A stretch of 64,000 nt of DNA from Plantago ovata (lineage: Eukaryota; Streptophyta; Magnoliopsida; Lamiales; Plantaginaceae). The position numbers were made by a program, and so were the translations under genes. The notes beneath the pieces are model-generated. The model was not told the origin of the DNA and ran no database searches. It was given only the letters and a program-made list of their open reading frames with translations. The stretch covers positions 5,209,545-5,273,544 of the forward strand of contig CM051456.1 in assembly GCA_028274465.1 (NCBI GenBank). The letters are read 5' to 3'. Every line of letters starts with the position of its first letter. Positions within the stretch are counted from its first letter, which is position 1. Positions 24,235-36,033 of this stretch are shown one piece after another.

Positions 24235-26841
24235 TTAACGCCTTCCAGATGCAACTGACTCTGAAGAGAAAAGATACTTGACTCTAGATAGAACGGAGTC
24301 ATGAGCAGGATCATATGGGTGGTCCTTAGAAGGGATCTCCAAGATTGCTGGAATTGGTTTGTTGTAGCTGTCAACCAAAAACCTTATCATATTTGCAACC
24401 TGAAATGAATTGTACAGACAACATAAGTAATCAATATAAGAAAGATATTGGATTTTGCCCACTTGAACTGTATTTGCATAACCTAAACAAAAAAGAAAAA
24501 CTCCAAACTGTTCCAGAACTGAATTCTAAATCCTTAGTTACATAAGTGATATTTCTGTCATAAGGAATCTTTGTTTCATATAGTTCCACATTGTTAAGAA
24601 TCTATGTGGCACAATTTTCACAAATGCAATCACACATTGTTCTTGCTTCACTAACTACTTATTCCAGAACTGAAGAGTAAGACATCAAAGTCCCATCTAA
24701 ACTGTGTGCAAGCATATATTAGTATTCAACTTTTAATTTAGGCATATACTGAATAGCGTATATTACTAGAGTAGCCAGTAGGATATAAAAATATGAGCAA
24801 TTAAAGGAAAAGCTATGACTTACATATTGGCTGATCAACACTATTGCAATGTCTTCTCTTGATGTGAATTCTTTGAATGAATCTTCAATCTGCTTCACCG
24901 TTGTTTCTAGACCAAGGAAGAGATACTTAATTAGCCAAAAGTGAGCATGTCAATGAATTTAATAATTGAATTGATGGGAAAAGCATTTATCATAACAAGG
25001 TTATTCTGAAAATACAAGTAAGAACGGTTAAGCAGACAGTGGCATTATTGGTCTATCATATATAGAAGCTGAAAGTAAAGAATACCATTAACCAGTCTGC
25101 ATATGAGAGCAAAGCCAACTGAATGATCTAGTTTTCCTATTTTCCTATTAGGTAGATAAGAGTAAGCTATGGTATTCTTAAGACTAATCTGCCTAAAAGG
25201 AGGTCATTCGAAGTAGATCCGTACTGCTCACACATGTAGGACATATGGGCTTAATATAATGAAACTATTACTCAATCAACACAGAAGGTGTTGTTATAGT
25301 GGTAGACAACTAATAAGCATGAATTATAAACATTGAAGAGTGATTAGGCAATCAGTATAATTGCATGCAAATTACCATCACATCTTCAGTATCCAGTTAT
25401 ATAGATTATGCTATTCATATGCCCAAGGCAGTATGGTTGAGTATCCAGCCAACAACCACCAACAGCTCCTTGAAAGTTATCAAAAAGCCACCTTGCACAC
25501 AAGCACTTATCTAGTGTGATAAGAACTAGAGTCGAAAACATAAACATGAAAGTGATAGTTATCACGTTGTGGAAGCAAGCAGGCACCATTACCAGTACCA
25601 ATTAATTTTTTATTATTTTAAATACCTTGATTTGCATATCAGTTGGAATGTTCATAACAATTTTGTATTTAACAATGACAAGGACGAAATGAACATTAAA
25701 CAGGCAACACATTGCAATATCTATCATTGTAATAAATTTTTTAAATAAGGATCGAGGAACTAAGCATACTTGAGTCAACGATGAGGTAATTTGTTTTCCT
25801 CCTCAAATCAACATTACCAACTCCAGCCAGCAGAAACCCCGTGATGGTATCCTACATTAACAAGTGCATCATCAGCAAACTTTACCATGTGACAGAATGA
25901 AAGATCAACAAAATATAAGGAGTAAAAACATAGGAGCAAATTTACAATGTAGATAAATCACTGCCACCTTGTTATCAAGTTACTCAAGCACCACCAAAAA
26001 AAAAAAAAAAGAGAAATGAAGAACACTCCTAAATAGAATCACTATGATTGCATGATACTATTGTAATTAATCTTGTCACACAATAAGCAATATTAAACCA
26101 TTTCTTGGCATGTAATTTTAATGTATGGACCTCTTGAAATACTGTTAAATCATTATAGTTTAACAGTCTTCTAGATGTACAATAGGAAACATAGTTTGAT
26201 ACTCCACTACATCTTAACCGTATGCATTATGCAACCCATAAAGCTCACATCCGAATCAAACTGCTCACATCACTGACATGGATCAGGTCTTCTAAGTCCT
26301 AACCAATTTTTTAAGTGAAGCGAATTGCTGAATACATCAGTAGCACAAGCACATGTGTATAACGCAAATACCTAAAAGCACAAAAAACTGATAATGAGAT
26401 GGTGTGCACAGGCGATTAACAACAACGAGATGGATAAAAGCCTAAGAGCATGTCTGGGGCCATAACCTTTGTCTCATACGGACACCACCACGGTTAAGCT
26501 AAGATTTCGCAAAGTATTGATACACTTTGACCTCCTATACTCTTTCTTCATTTCATCACTTACACCTTAACACAAGCCCTAACCACTCCAAAACACCTCA
26601 ATACTTAACACTTAGCCTAACCAAACTATGATTCCTCATCTAGCAACATAACTTGGACATAGCCTTTAACGGTTAACCCACTGCCAAACAGAATCTAAAT
26701 AATCGGAATATAATATAACTTCAATCATCCTGGGAACAACAGTCTCAATGGCGCAAATTGAAAGGGAATCGGAATTACCTCGTCAGCTATCATAGCTATG
26801 AGAGCTGAGCTATTGGTCCGGATCTGAGGCTTGTTCGCCAT
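24235..26841 (-). CDS. VHA-F: V-type proton ATPase subunit F
   Basis: Four exons (26779-26841, 25770-25851, 24824-24906, 24235-24399) give 130 residues, close to the family length of about 128. The protein reads [20 protein letters not shown], then [20 protein letters not shown], then [20 protein letters not shown], then [20 protein letters not shown], and ends near [20 protein letters not shown] (quoted in parts). The IADEDT-x-TGFLLAG block and the [11 protein letters not shown] strand are the hallmarks of this subunit. Subunit F sits in the central V1 stalk and couples ATP hydrolysis to rotor movement for acidification of vacuole and trans-Golgi compartments. Introns are canonical GT-AG. 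A further intron upstream of the ATG is likely in the leader. Confidence 0.96.
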
Positions 26842-28200
26842 TGATGCAGAAAATACTAAGCCTACACACAGAAATAATATGTAATCCTAAGAAGATGATG
26901 ATTTAGGTCTGAGAATTATGATGTGTTCTGTTTGTGGATGCTAAACACAAGTAACCTATCATCAAACAGCAGATCGAATTACATTCGTAAAGGAAATATA
27001 CAGAGAGAAATATGACCCAAAAACTCACCGACAAAAGTATTGCAGATTTCTTCCGATTATTGAGAACAAAGCCTAACAAGATGATGATGATGGCTCTGAA
27101 GAATTGTGATTTGGTTTGTTTGTGGAAATAGAAGAGAACCAGATGATTGTATAATATTTTTATTTTTTATTTGATTAATTTTTTACTTTATTTAAAAAGG
27201 AAATAATCTGGGCCGTTCATTCTAATATTTGATCTGGAGAATGGAGGATGCATTGCAGAGATCGTGTTGTAATCAAATTATATGTTCTTTCTATCTTCCG
27301 GGTGTGATCCGAGCCGAATAGTATTATCAAATTCGAATAACATCGGAGTATAATTTAACCTGGATTGTTAAGTACTTCCTCCATATTTTAATAAGATTGA
27401 CGTACTAGACGACGTGGTGGTTAAATTGTGGTATGGTCATAACGGACTCGAGGGACGAACATGCTTTTATGCTCCTTGCGATTGTAGGAATTGTGTCTAG
27501 TTAAGACGGGTGTGTGCATCCCTTATGCACTTTGCTTTGATATATTTGTTACTCCTTTTATCTATTTAATAATATTTTGCCTTTAAAAAAAAATAAAAAT
27601 AAAAATACTATTTTCAAAATATTTGATGTTTTGCCTCAAATTCATGCAACTCTCCATTCTTTTATGATTTTTTCTCATTAACAATCATAAAGTTGGTGAT
27701 GTGGATTTGTTTATTAATTTTTCTCCTCATTAATTATCATAAAAGTAATGGACTTAAAATTTGTACTTTTCCTGAAACTTCAAATATGATAAAAATGATA
27801 AAATGGAGGAAGTAGTAAATGGTAAAAAAGCCCGAGCTAAGACTCAAAAAATTTAGAAAAAAAAAATGTGTGAAGAATGAAATAAATCAAAAAATTACAC
27901 ATTACAAATCAATACCACAAATGATAAAATTATCAAAATGTAACAATAGTTAAATATAAATAATTTAAGATGGGCTAATGGACTTCAAAATGTAGACTAT
28001 ATAAAGAGTATGAAAATTTAGCGAACCTAACTAGCGGAATCAAATATCTATTTAGCCGAACTCCACTCTTTAATAAAAATAGCATAAATTTAAACTCAGA
28101 CCTCAATTCATCAATAAAACTAGCATAAAATTTGGGTCGAATTTGGGACAATACGCACTACTCCTAACAAAAAGAAACGTGCCTTTTGACAGTGGCAGAA
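26842..28200. other. Divergent intergenic region between VHA-F and the 28201 gene
   Basis: It should contain the promoters of the two divergent genes. A Stowaway-like pair of ends, tactccttttatct near 27549 and aaaatggaggaagta near 27800, suggests a degraded MITE. Otherwise it is AT-rich with no coding signal. Confidence 0.45.
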
Positions 28201-29271
28201 ATGGCTCGGAGGTTATCTTCCCGCCTTTTCATAGTTGCAGCAACCCAATTCAAGAACCCAAGACTCCTTTGTCTCTCAGAAGCCACTTTGCGACATTTAC
28301 ACCCTCCTGTTCCGTTTGAACCAATGTTTCAAGGTTAGATGTCTTTGCATCTCCTTTCAAATCATGCACACCAGTTGTTTGATAAAATGGCTCATCCAAA
28401 GACTCTCCAGCTTTTCTCATATTGTTGCGTTACCTGTCACTTACACATTCATTTGGAATCTCTTTTGCGCTTTTCAGTTTCTCGTTTTTATGCTAGCGGT
28501 AGGCGAAGCTACGATCTTTTCGGAGGTAAAGTCCCGGAACCAAAAGAGTTCAGGAGGGAATGGGCTAAGCAACTGGAGGATGAAGAGGATCATCTGTGGA
28601 CGGGTAGTGAAGGCGAGAGTGATACCGAAAGGGATAGCCATAGTCAGCTGAAGAAAGAGATTAAAAAGGCGAAGCGCAGGGCTAAGAAGCGTTCTGATGA
28701 TATCGATGCTGATGACAGTGACGAACTACACGGCTTGTGGTCGGATAGCGACGAGGAGAAGACACTTTGGACTGGTGATGAAGGGGACGAAGATGATGAT
28801 GTTCCTACCGACCCACTCCCTAATGAGAGGAGTGATCAACATATTGACAAATTGTTCGAGTTTGATGAGAAACCAAAGTATAGAACGCTTGCAGATGCGT
28901 TTAAAGATGAGGAGGAGAAGGAAGAGTTGTCACCTGGACAGCAAGCTCGGAAATTAGCGGTGCAGAATGCTCTCAAGAAACTGAAAAAGGGTCCGGATGG
29001 AAGGTATACGAATGTTTGGGAGGTGATGAGTGACACTGATATTCTCATTGGAGCGTTTGAGAACATTATATCTGGACCTGAATATGAAGAACTTAGGCAA
29101 GGTGGGCCAAAGAGATTGGACATGGATTTTTTTAAGGACATACAAGCTCGTATGAGAGATCCGAACTATAAGTGGTCACCTGAGATCAAGTTAAAACCGA
29201 AGAACAAGTTGGTGAGGAAAAATAAGTGGCAGAAAACACAAGCAAGACGTAGGAAGGCCCAGAGACGGTAA
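28201..29271 (+). CDS. Conserved plant protein with basic tail, probable organelle import sequence; function not recognised
   Basis: Two exons, 28201-28333 and 28478-29271, joined in phase (CAA G|TT TCT) to give 308 residues. The start MARRLSSRLFIVAATQFKNP is rich in R and S with no acidic residues in its first 24 positions, as in mitochondrial presequences; cleavage could fall near RFYASG. The middle is unusually acidic, with D/E-rich WTGDEGDEDDD and LWTGSEGESDTE blocks and two LW-containing repeats. A helical segment follows (SPGQQARKLAVQNALKKLKK). The C-terminal domain contains GRYTNVWEVMSDTDILIGAF, then DMDFFKDIQARMRDPNYKWS, and ends in a strongly basic tail. Acidic middle and basic end suggest an RNA- or ribosome-associated organellar protein, but that is inference; I cannot name the family. 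Confidence 0.85.
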
Positions 29272-29753
29272 AACATGTAATTACTCCCTTTTTTTTTTTT
29301 TTGTACTTATAACTGAGGCGATAGGGAACCATGGTACTGCATGATCTGTCTGTTCCAGCATTCTGATTTGTTAACTGATTATCTAAGGCTCTTATTTGAT
29401 TTGTCATGAAGAACTTTATGATAGACAGTTTTGGTTATTTTTGTGGGCATATACAGTGGCAATTATCATAGGAAGTATGATTTTAGATGAAGAGTTTCGC
29501 TCTTCTGTAATCGAAAGTGTTCGTGATAACAAAGTTAAATTGCAAACTGAGCAACTGCTTCAATATTACTTAAAACTAGATAGGATCATAAGTTCAGAAA
29601 CTACAATAATTAGGTTTACAACAGACATATTGACTGAAACCTTGAATCTCAAGAATTCTGTATGAAGCAATACATTTCACAGTATGCTCATTTGAATCCT
29701 CTTCTTGTATGGTTGTCCCAGTACTGAATTGTGACAGGTCCATGTCTCTCCTC
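29272..29753. other. Short intergenic region between convergent genes
   Basis: An 89-residue open frame at 29396-29665 has no recognisable similarity and lies in the 3' flanks of two convergent genes. I treat the stretch as untranslated. Confidence 0.45.
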
Positions 29754-30848
29754 TTATGGATGCATCATTATCCTTGGTTGATGCATATGGCCATTCTCCA
29801 TCATGTCACTCATCATTTGCGTATTTGACATGTTATTGTACCCTGCATTATATGGATTATTGAACCATGGTCCTTGCACATAGCTCATCATTTCAGGTGG
29901 TTGGCCATAATAGCCGTAAGCCGGCAGCCCCATGTGGATACTTGTTGGCCTGGCTAGCTCTCTGGGATTACCAAACCCGGATAGTTCGCTGGGGTTCCCG
30001 TAATGTGGGAAATTCATAGTTGACATGGTGCTTCGTTCCATGGAGCTTTGTTTATTGGCCAAGTCATCTTTCCAACCTTCAAGTTCGTTTCTCACCTGTG
30101 TCTTTGGTTTTGGATCAATGGGATAGTTTTCCAAGAGCCACTTATGCTCTTCTTCAGTTGGATTGGTGTCACTTTCATAGGAATCGAGATCACTCAGGTA
30201 TGCTTCATCTTCCAGCTGGTCACTGAGACTTGTTGGCCAAACCTCGGCATGTTTACCAGATTTTGTCAACTTCTTGATTAATTCTGTGCAATCTACATCT
30301 CCTGATACTGTGACCTTGTGCTCTTCTGAATCTATTGCCACTTCATACACGCCTGTATGCATAATAAACGTAACCCAATTACTAGCTAGTAAACCACATA
30401 TCTGTACCTAATTACAAATGTAGGAACCGGAAATGATGAAACATCAAAGCATGCCATCTTGGTTTGCCAAAAAATACATCATCTTAAAAAAACATCCTAC
30501 TTTATTTCAATTAAGAGCACTTTTTGGAGCCACATTATAGCAAGATTTGAAACTTTTAAACCTGATTGAACATCATCCAGGCAAAAACAATGTGAGAAAT
30601 GGAGTGACAGGCAAAAACACACCTTCAATTTTTCTGAGCATTTTCTTCACTTTCCGCATGCAGCCTTTACAATGTATGTGAACCTTCAAAACATGAGTCT
30701 GTAACAACAGAAAAACCAAAGCAATTCAGATAAACACCATCCAGTGTTATGTGCATTAAGCCATCTCATCTTAGAAATTTAGAGCAAGAGATCAGTTACT
30801 GACCTTTATCATTACATACTCAAAGGTTTCCTCGTCCTCCTCCAACAT
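29754..30848 (-). CDS. Heavy-metal-associated (HMA) domain protein, HPP type without a prenylation box
   Basis: Three exons (30804-30848, 30623-30698, 29754-30352) close in phase for 239 residues. Exon 1 encodes [15 protein letters not shown]. The HMA domain spans exons 1-3 (about residues 10-75). Its metal-site loop [12 protein letters not shown] keeps both cysteines, and it ends at AEVWP, as in plant metallochaperone-like proteins. An acidic linker (residues 75-110, [15 protein letters not shown]) and a long M/N/P/Y/G-rich tail follow. The protein ends RIMMHP, so the CaaX box of HIPPs is absent. The HMA fold usually binds Cu, Zn or Cd ions or mediates protein contacts. The short acidic first exon and the methionine/tyrosine-rich tail place it with the HPP group. 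The next gene of the same superfamily is 2.5 kb upstream. Confidence 0.88.
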
Positions 30849-33301
30849 GTTGTGCAACAATCTGTTTATTACTTTGTAACACTTTTGGAAACCAAACTAG
30901 CTTTCTATTTCATATCCTACCTTTTTCAGTTCTCCCTATCCCTCTGTTATAAAGTTCTGTTTGATCAGTACTTTGAGTTTGACTAGTTTTACTTGAAAAG
31001 CAGTGTATGTTACTGACATTTATATTGCATGAAGAATATTTCTGTAGTACCTACCTATCACTACATGGGCCTTAAAATCAGTCTGAATCAGACTTAATGT
31101 TTATGGTTGGTTGTTACTAATGCTTTTTAATACTCACATGACATTCTTGTTGTGCTATCTTATACTTGCGGTTTCCATCCACAAAAGCTTAATAAATCGC
31201 GGAAAGCGATTTATCAGCTATTGAACATTATGGGAGCCCATTAGGAGTATATATCATTAGAGGGGTTAGAAAAACACTTTCGGAACTTTTAGAACTGTCA
31301 TTACCTAATGCTGTTAGCTATAATGTAATAGCAATTAACAATTGCAAGTAACATGTAAGTTTACCTATTGGTCCAGAAACTCTAAAAACATTCAGCCACA
31401 TAAATGGTATGCTTTGACAAAGCATTTGATTCCCTTCATATGTAACTGGTTGCTATTAACCCATATTTATAATAAAAAATAAAATAAAAAAGGAAGTTTC
31501 TTGAAGTTTTTCACTGATTGCAAATTGAGGGTAGGAGAGAAATAGTGCACTTTAAAAGCTCGAAAAGTGATGAAAAGATGTGAAACTACAAAGCCTATAA
31601 GGTTGCAACCACTTGTACTAGAAATCAGTGGCAATAGTTACTAGTACTTGTGTTATAATGATAGTAACTTCTTTAATTAGTCATGCTTGATAATCAACCA
31701 ACAAATCAAATGTGGGGACTTTTCTTCATGGCCACCCCAAAAAAATGTTACTTGTACAGTTGTACTGTTGTTTTAATTGACTTTCTGCCATCCAATTGAA
31801 TGTTTAGTGTCGGTATAGTTAGTCACCAGTAATAATATTGTGTTGCTTGGTTGATCGATACGGTTAATGTTATGATTTAAAGTGTAAGGTTAAAACGATT
31901 GATAATGCATGCTAATCATGCGATGAGGTGCACCTTTCATTCAAGGAATGGTGTTTGACTCGATTAATTACTTTTGATTCTTTCTCAAACTTGGTTTTGG
32001 TTGGTCAAATGGAGGGCCAAGTTGTCATGAAGGATTCATGAAGAATTAATATGTAAACAAACTTGTTGATACCATTAACAAGTCATGAAGCTACTAAAGA
32101 ATTTTTGATTTCTTTTTTCTAAAAGTGTACTACTTTAATCATCTATCTATACCAGGTAAACACAAGAATCTCATTCTACAGCCACAAATGAAAGTAGCGT
32201 AGCTCTTAAAGTTTTGGATCATTATTTGCCAATCTTTGGTTATAAATTTGAGACTACTTTTAAGTTAGGTGGTTGGGTATTGCTCTATCTTTGCCTCTGC
32301 TTTTTCATGAAAGAATAATGAATTTTCACTTTATGATCACATTATGGCGATTTGAGCACATATTATTAGTGGAATATAAGTCAACCTCTTCACTCTTGTA
32401 GGTAGACATGGAGCTAATCTTGATTCCATGGACTCTTCACAAGAACGTTTCTTCAGTTTTTGGACTAGTTGATTACTTCTTTGCTTTGATTAATCCGGAA
32501 AAATTTCTACACCAATCGATCGTGTGGTGCTTTACTATGTTTATAGTAAAGTTTTGTTGTTAACTTGTTATTTGTATGGGTACGTACAGATGAAGTAAAA
32601 AAAAAAGGTCAGCAGCGAGCAAATTAAGATTTTGAATGTTGTTCATCACTCCCAAATGTGACAAAAGATGACATTATACTATTATAGTAATTCTAGTTAG
32701 AAATAGTAGGGTGTTAATGAACCAAACTGTCTGTGATCTGCTAAGGCAACATATCGGCCAACAGAGTCTGCTCGCGACTCGCGAGCAAGTTTCAATGAAG
32801 CTCGACTACTCGCGAGCACAGCTCAAAGGCTCGACTTCTAAATTTAAATTGAAAATAAGCAGCTTGATAAGCTCGTGAATACTAATGTCGTAAGGTAGTT
32901 TGACACTTGGACTTCTAAATTAGCAGCTCGATAAGACTCTAGCTCTACTTTGCTCGGCTCATTTACACCCCGAACCGCAAGTAACCCAAAAGTTAGCTTA
33001 TGAAAATAAAGTGAAACATATACTCCCCTATATTATCATGGATTCATATTGCTTGATCAGGGTCAGATACATCATAGATTCATATGTATGAATCTTGAAT
33101 ATATATATATTGTAAAAGAGGTTACTAACTACAGCCATAAAATGATCATATTTAATCTATATGCAACAATGCACCAAGAACAGAAAATTTTACATGTATT
33201 TCAGTTACCCTGATCAGGTGCCTCAAAATAAAGACTAATTAAATCACTCATAGAAGTACGTCAATACAACAAAACCAAGACATAATCCATTCTCTGTTCT
33301 T
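30849..33301. other. Intergenic region between two HMA-domain genes
   Basis: No coding sequence is supported. Around 32760-32960 there are repeated gctcg/ctcgcgag motifs of unclear origin. The remainder is AT-rich. Confidence 0.45.
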
Positions 33302-34276
33302 TCACATGATAGAACAAGCATTGGGATTGTCTTCACTGAAGAGAGTTGTGAATTTCTCTTCAGGGGTTAGAGTCGACACGGGAAAGGTCTGAGCTGTTTT
33401 CCTCACGAAGCCAGCCGGAGCTTTCTTGTCGTAGACTTGTGCTACATGTGGCTGCTGGACTATGGTGTACGGTACATACGGCCAAAATTCAGCTCTTTTA
33501 CCGGTATAATTCTTCACTCTGTTCAACACTTTGTTCGGATCAACATATCCGCTCACTTTCATGTGGCTTATCTTTCTGTTCACTTCAACTGTTTTCACTC
33601 CTACATTGAGACATGCATCCAAAGGGTGAGTACTAGTTCGTCATTAGCCAGTAATGTTCTAAGTACCTATTTGCTAGTCATTCTGATTATTGAAAATGCT
33701 AAAAGAGAGTGCCATTACAATTTCTAAGAACCTAAGGAGATTTTTTGCGTATAAAAGAACCAGATAAAAGTCGAAAGCTATATTTGCAAACACCGCAAAG
33801 TAATTTATAATCCAGTGAAAAGTCAAAAATAGCTGTAAAAAGCTCACACAAAATACCCCTTAAGATGGCTAAAGTAGAAATTATTTTTGCAAACACTTTT
33901 ACACTTGTGCTAATGAGTTCTAAAAAGCTACTGCAAACATGTAGTACTTAGAATTTTTAGCTGCAGTTTTGTGTACAGTGACAGGAATGAACTCGTGAAC
34001 AAGAGGCGAAAAGGGGTTATAGAAATGGAACCTCTCATGTGCTTAACTGAGTTCTTGACTCTTCTTTCGCATCCATCACAGTCCATCTTCACTTTGATCT
34101 CCACGGTCTGCGTGACAACTTGAGAAATGAACAAACTTTCTCACACATATGATGTTGATGCGGTACGTATATAATATGTATGCATGAGATGGGATTAGTA
34201 CCTGCATAGGTTTCTTGTTGGCTCTAGTAGAAGAGGTGACATTACATAAGTATGCAAGATAGTCAAGAGCACCCAT
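33302..34276 (-). CDS. Heavy metal-associated isoprenylated plant protein (HIPP20-27 type)
   Basis: Three exons (34202-34276, 34032-34107, 33302-33600) close in phase for 149 residues. The start MGALDYLAYLCNV is typical of the clade that includes AtHIPP26. The HMA domain (about residues 26-92) has the intact loop VKMDCDGCERRV, then GVKTVEVNRKISHMKVSGYV and AEFWPYVPY. The conserved linker VYDKKAPAGFVRK follows, and the protein ends NACSIM, a CaaX box (C-S-I-M) predicted to be farnesylated. Such proteins bind divalent metals, attach to membranes through the prenyl group and are involved in metal and dehydration responses. Exon positions match the family. The gene looks fully intact. Confidence 0.95.
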
Positions 34277-36033
34277 TTTTCGCTTCACAACAAAAGCAAA
34301 GATGAACAAGAGTTTGGTATTTATACTGTTGGATCTTTGTTTAGTATCCCTTAATAATTGGTGGAGGTCTTTTAGGGCAACTTCTATTCGAAAAGCGGAT
34401 GCTCATTCATCTCTTGACACGCGCTCAGCTTGCGTTGGAGTCAATCTACGCCTTCTGATCCGCATTAGTGTGTCATTTTGTGTGTCGCGTATATAAATAG
34501 AGATACGCGCATGGGAAGTATTGAAGGTGAAGGCACTTCATTTTCATTGTGAATCATGCATGTTAGGCCTAAGCTAAGTTGGGAAGAATCTGCAAAATCT
34601 ACTTTCTTTAGTGAGAACAAGCTGTATAGTATAAGTCTAGAGACAAGCTTTTCTGCAGCTGGTATGATAAATCTATTTATTCAATTTTAGATAAAGTAAG
34701 CAAATTAAAAGCTAAAAAAGGCCGGTACAAATGTTCTAAAGTGCTTTTTTTAGTCATTGCTTGGAGTTATTAGGGGTGATTATTTAGGCCCATATTTGTA
34801 TCTATAGTCTCTCGATCCTTAAATACTCACAATTCTTGCAGTTAGAGAGAATAGATAAAACCGAATTCATATTAGCGTATGTAATATTATCTTCATATTT
34901 GTATCATACATTACGCAACGGCAAGTCCACTCACACAAAAAGATTGAAATGAGCTCACCAGTAGTAAATTTAGACTCAAAATGAAAATTAAAGAGTTACT
35001 ACTATATTTTTGGAGTCCAAAAGCTTCGAAAGATTTTGTTGACTACGGAGGACGTACGTGCATGAATATAAAATTGGCCGATTGTGACATCCAAAGGAAT
35101 ATATTCGTTAGAAGAATTTAATTGCCCTTGGTGCATACATACATCCTAATACTATATATAATATTCTACTTGAGGCTTCTGATTTACTCTCCATACCAAG
35201 TTACCAACCAAGTGCCATTGCCAAAACAAGAAATTCACAACACAAAGACACCGACTCTCGGAAACTTAGATACTAGAGTTCCCCGATTATTATTATTAAT
35301 TATTATTATTATTAAGGTTATGTTATCTGAAAATTGATTATTTTAAATTCAGATTAGTTCACTTCAATTCAATTTAGATGTATTAAATTCAATTCAGTTC
35401 AGATTTATCTAATAGATTAGTATTTTATACTACAAATAAGTTCAGTTCAGATCCATTTAGTTCAGTTCTATTCGGACGAGGAGAACAGAGCCTAAATCCT
35501 TTACTTCACTGTAGTTGTCGGGACGACATATAACCCACTATAGCGAAGAAGCGTTTAATATGGAGTGGCCGATGGTTTAGTGTCTAACAAACCCCCGACT
35601 CTCTATCGTATGGAAAAATAGAGCCAATGTGAAACATTGATAAAGAACATGCATACAGGAGCTTCCGTCTATATTTTTACTGCCTCTGATTTTTACATTC
35701 ATTCTTTGACAAGCATAACTTCAAGATTAACGTGACAACTGACAAGACAAGACAAATAGTACCTTCACTTCACATTTCACAGATATGTAAAAAGATCAGG
35801 TAACAAAAAGTTTTTGAATCCAAAAAAATAAAATAAATAACAAAGAGAGTTCACTTCACTATCCAGTTCTGGACATCCCTTTAAGTTACTTTCACATCAT
35901 TCAGCCTTGCACCATTCTACCTGGCTATATGTACAATGAACATCAACATTTTCACCCGGAAAGCCAATACTTACAGTTTGAGACAACAAAAGAGGCGGGT
36001 AGAAAAGGCAAGCTTCTTCCGGTTACTCAGGAA
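34277..36033. other. Intergenic region with 'ctgaact' repeat
   Basis: No gene is supported. A tta/att microsatellite (about 35286-35316) adjoins the repeat element at 35318-35500. Confidence 0.45.
35318..35500. repeat. Dispersed 'ctgaactgaa' repeat, copy 4
   Basis: It contains gaaaattgattattttaaat, also found in copy 3, then degenerate attcagttcagat units, and ends gacgaggagaacagagccta. The inverse of that end matches the gctctgttctcttcgtctga end of copies 3 and 5. A microsatellite adjoins the left end. Confidence 0.6.

Noticed and set aside
33000..33130. Possible tRNA or small RNA gene in the tatatata region
   Set aside because: No cloverleaf or A/B-box pair could be drawn. It is simple AT repeat sequence.
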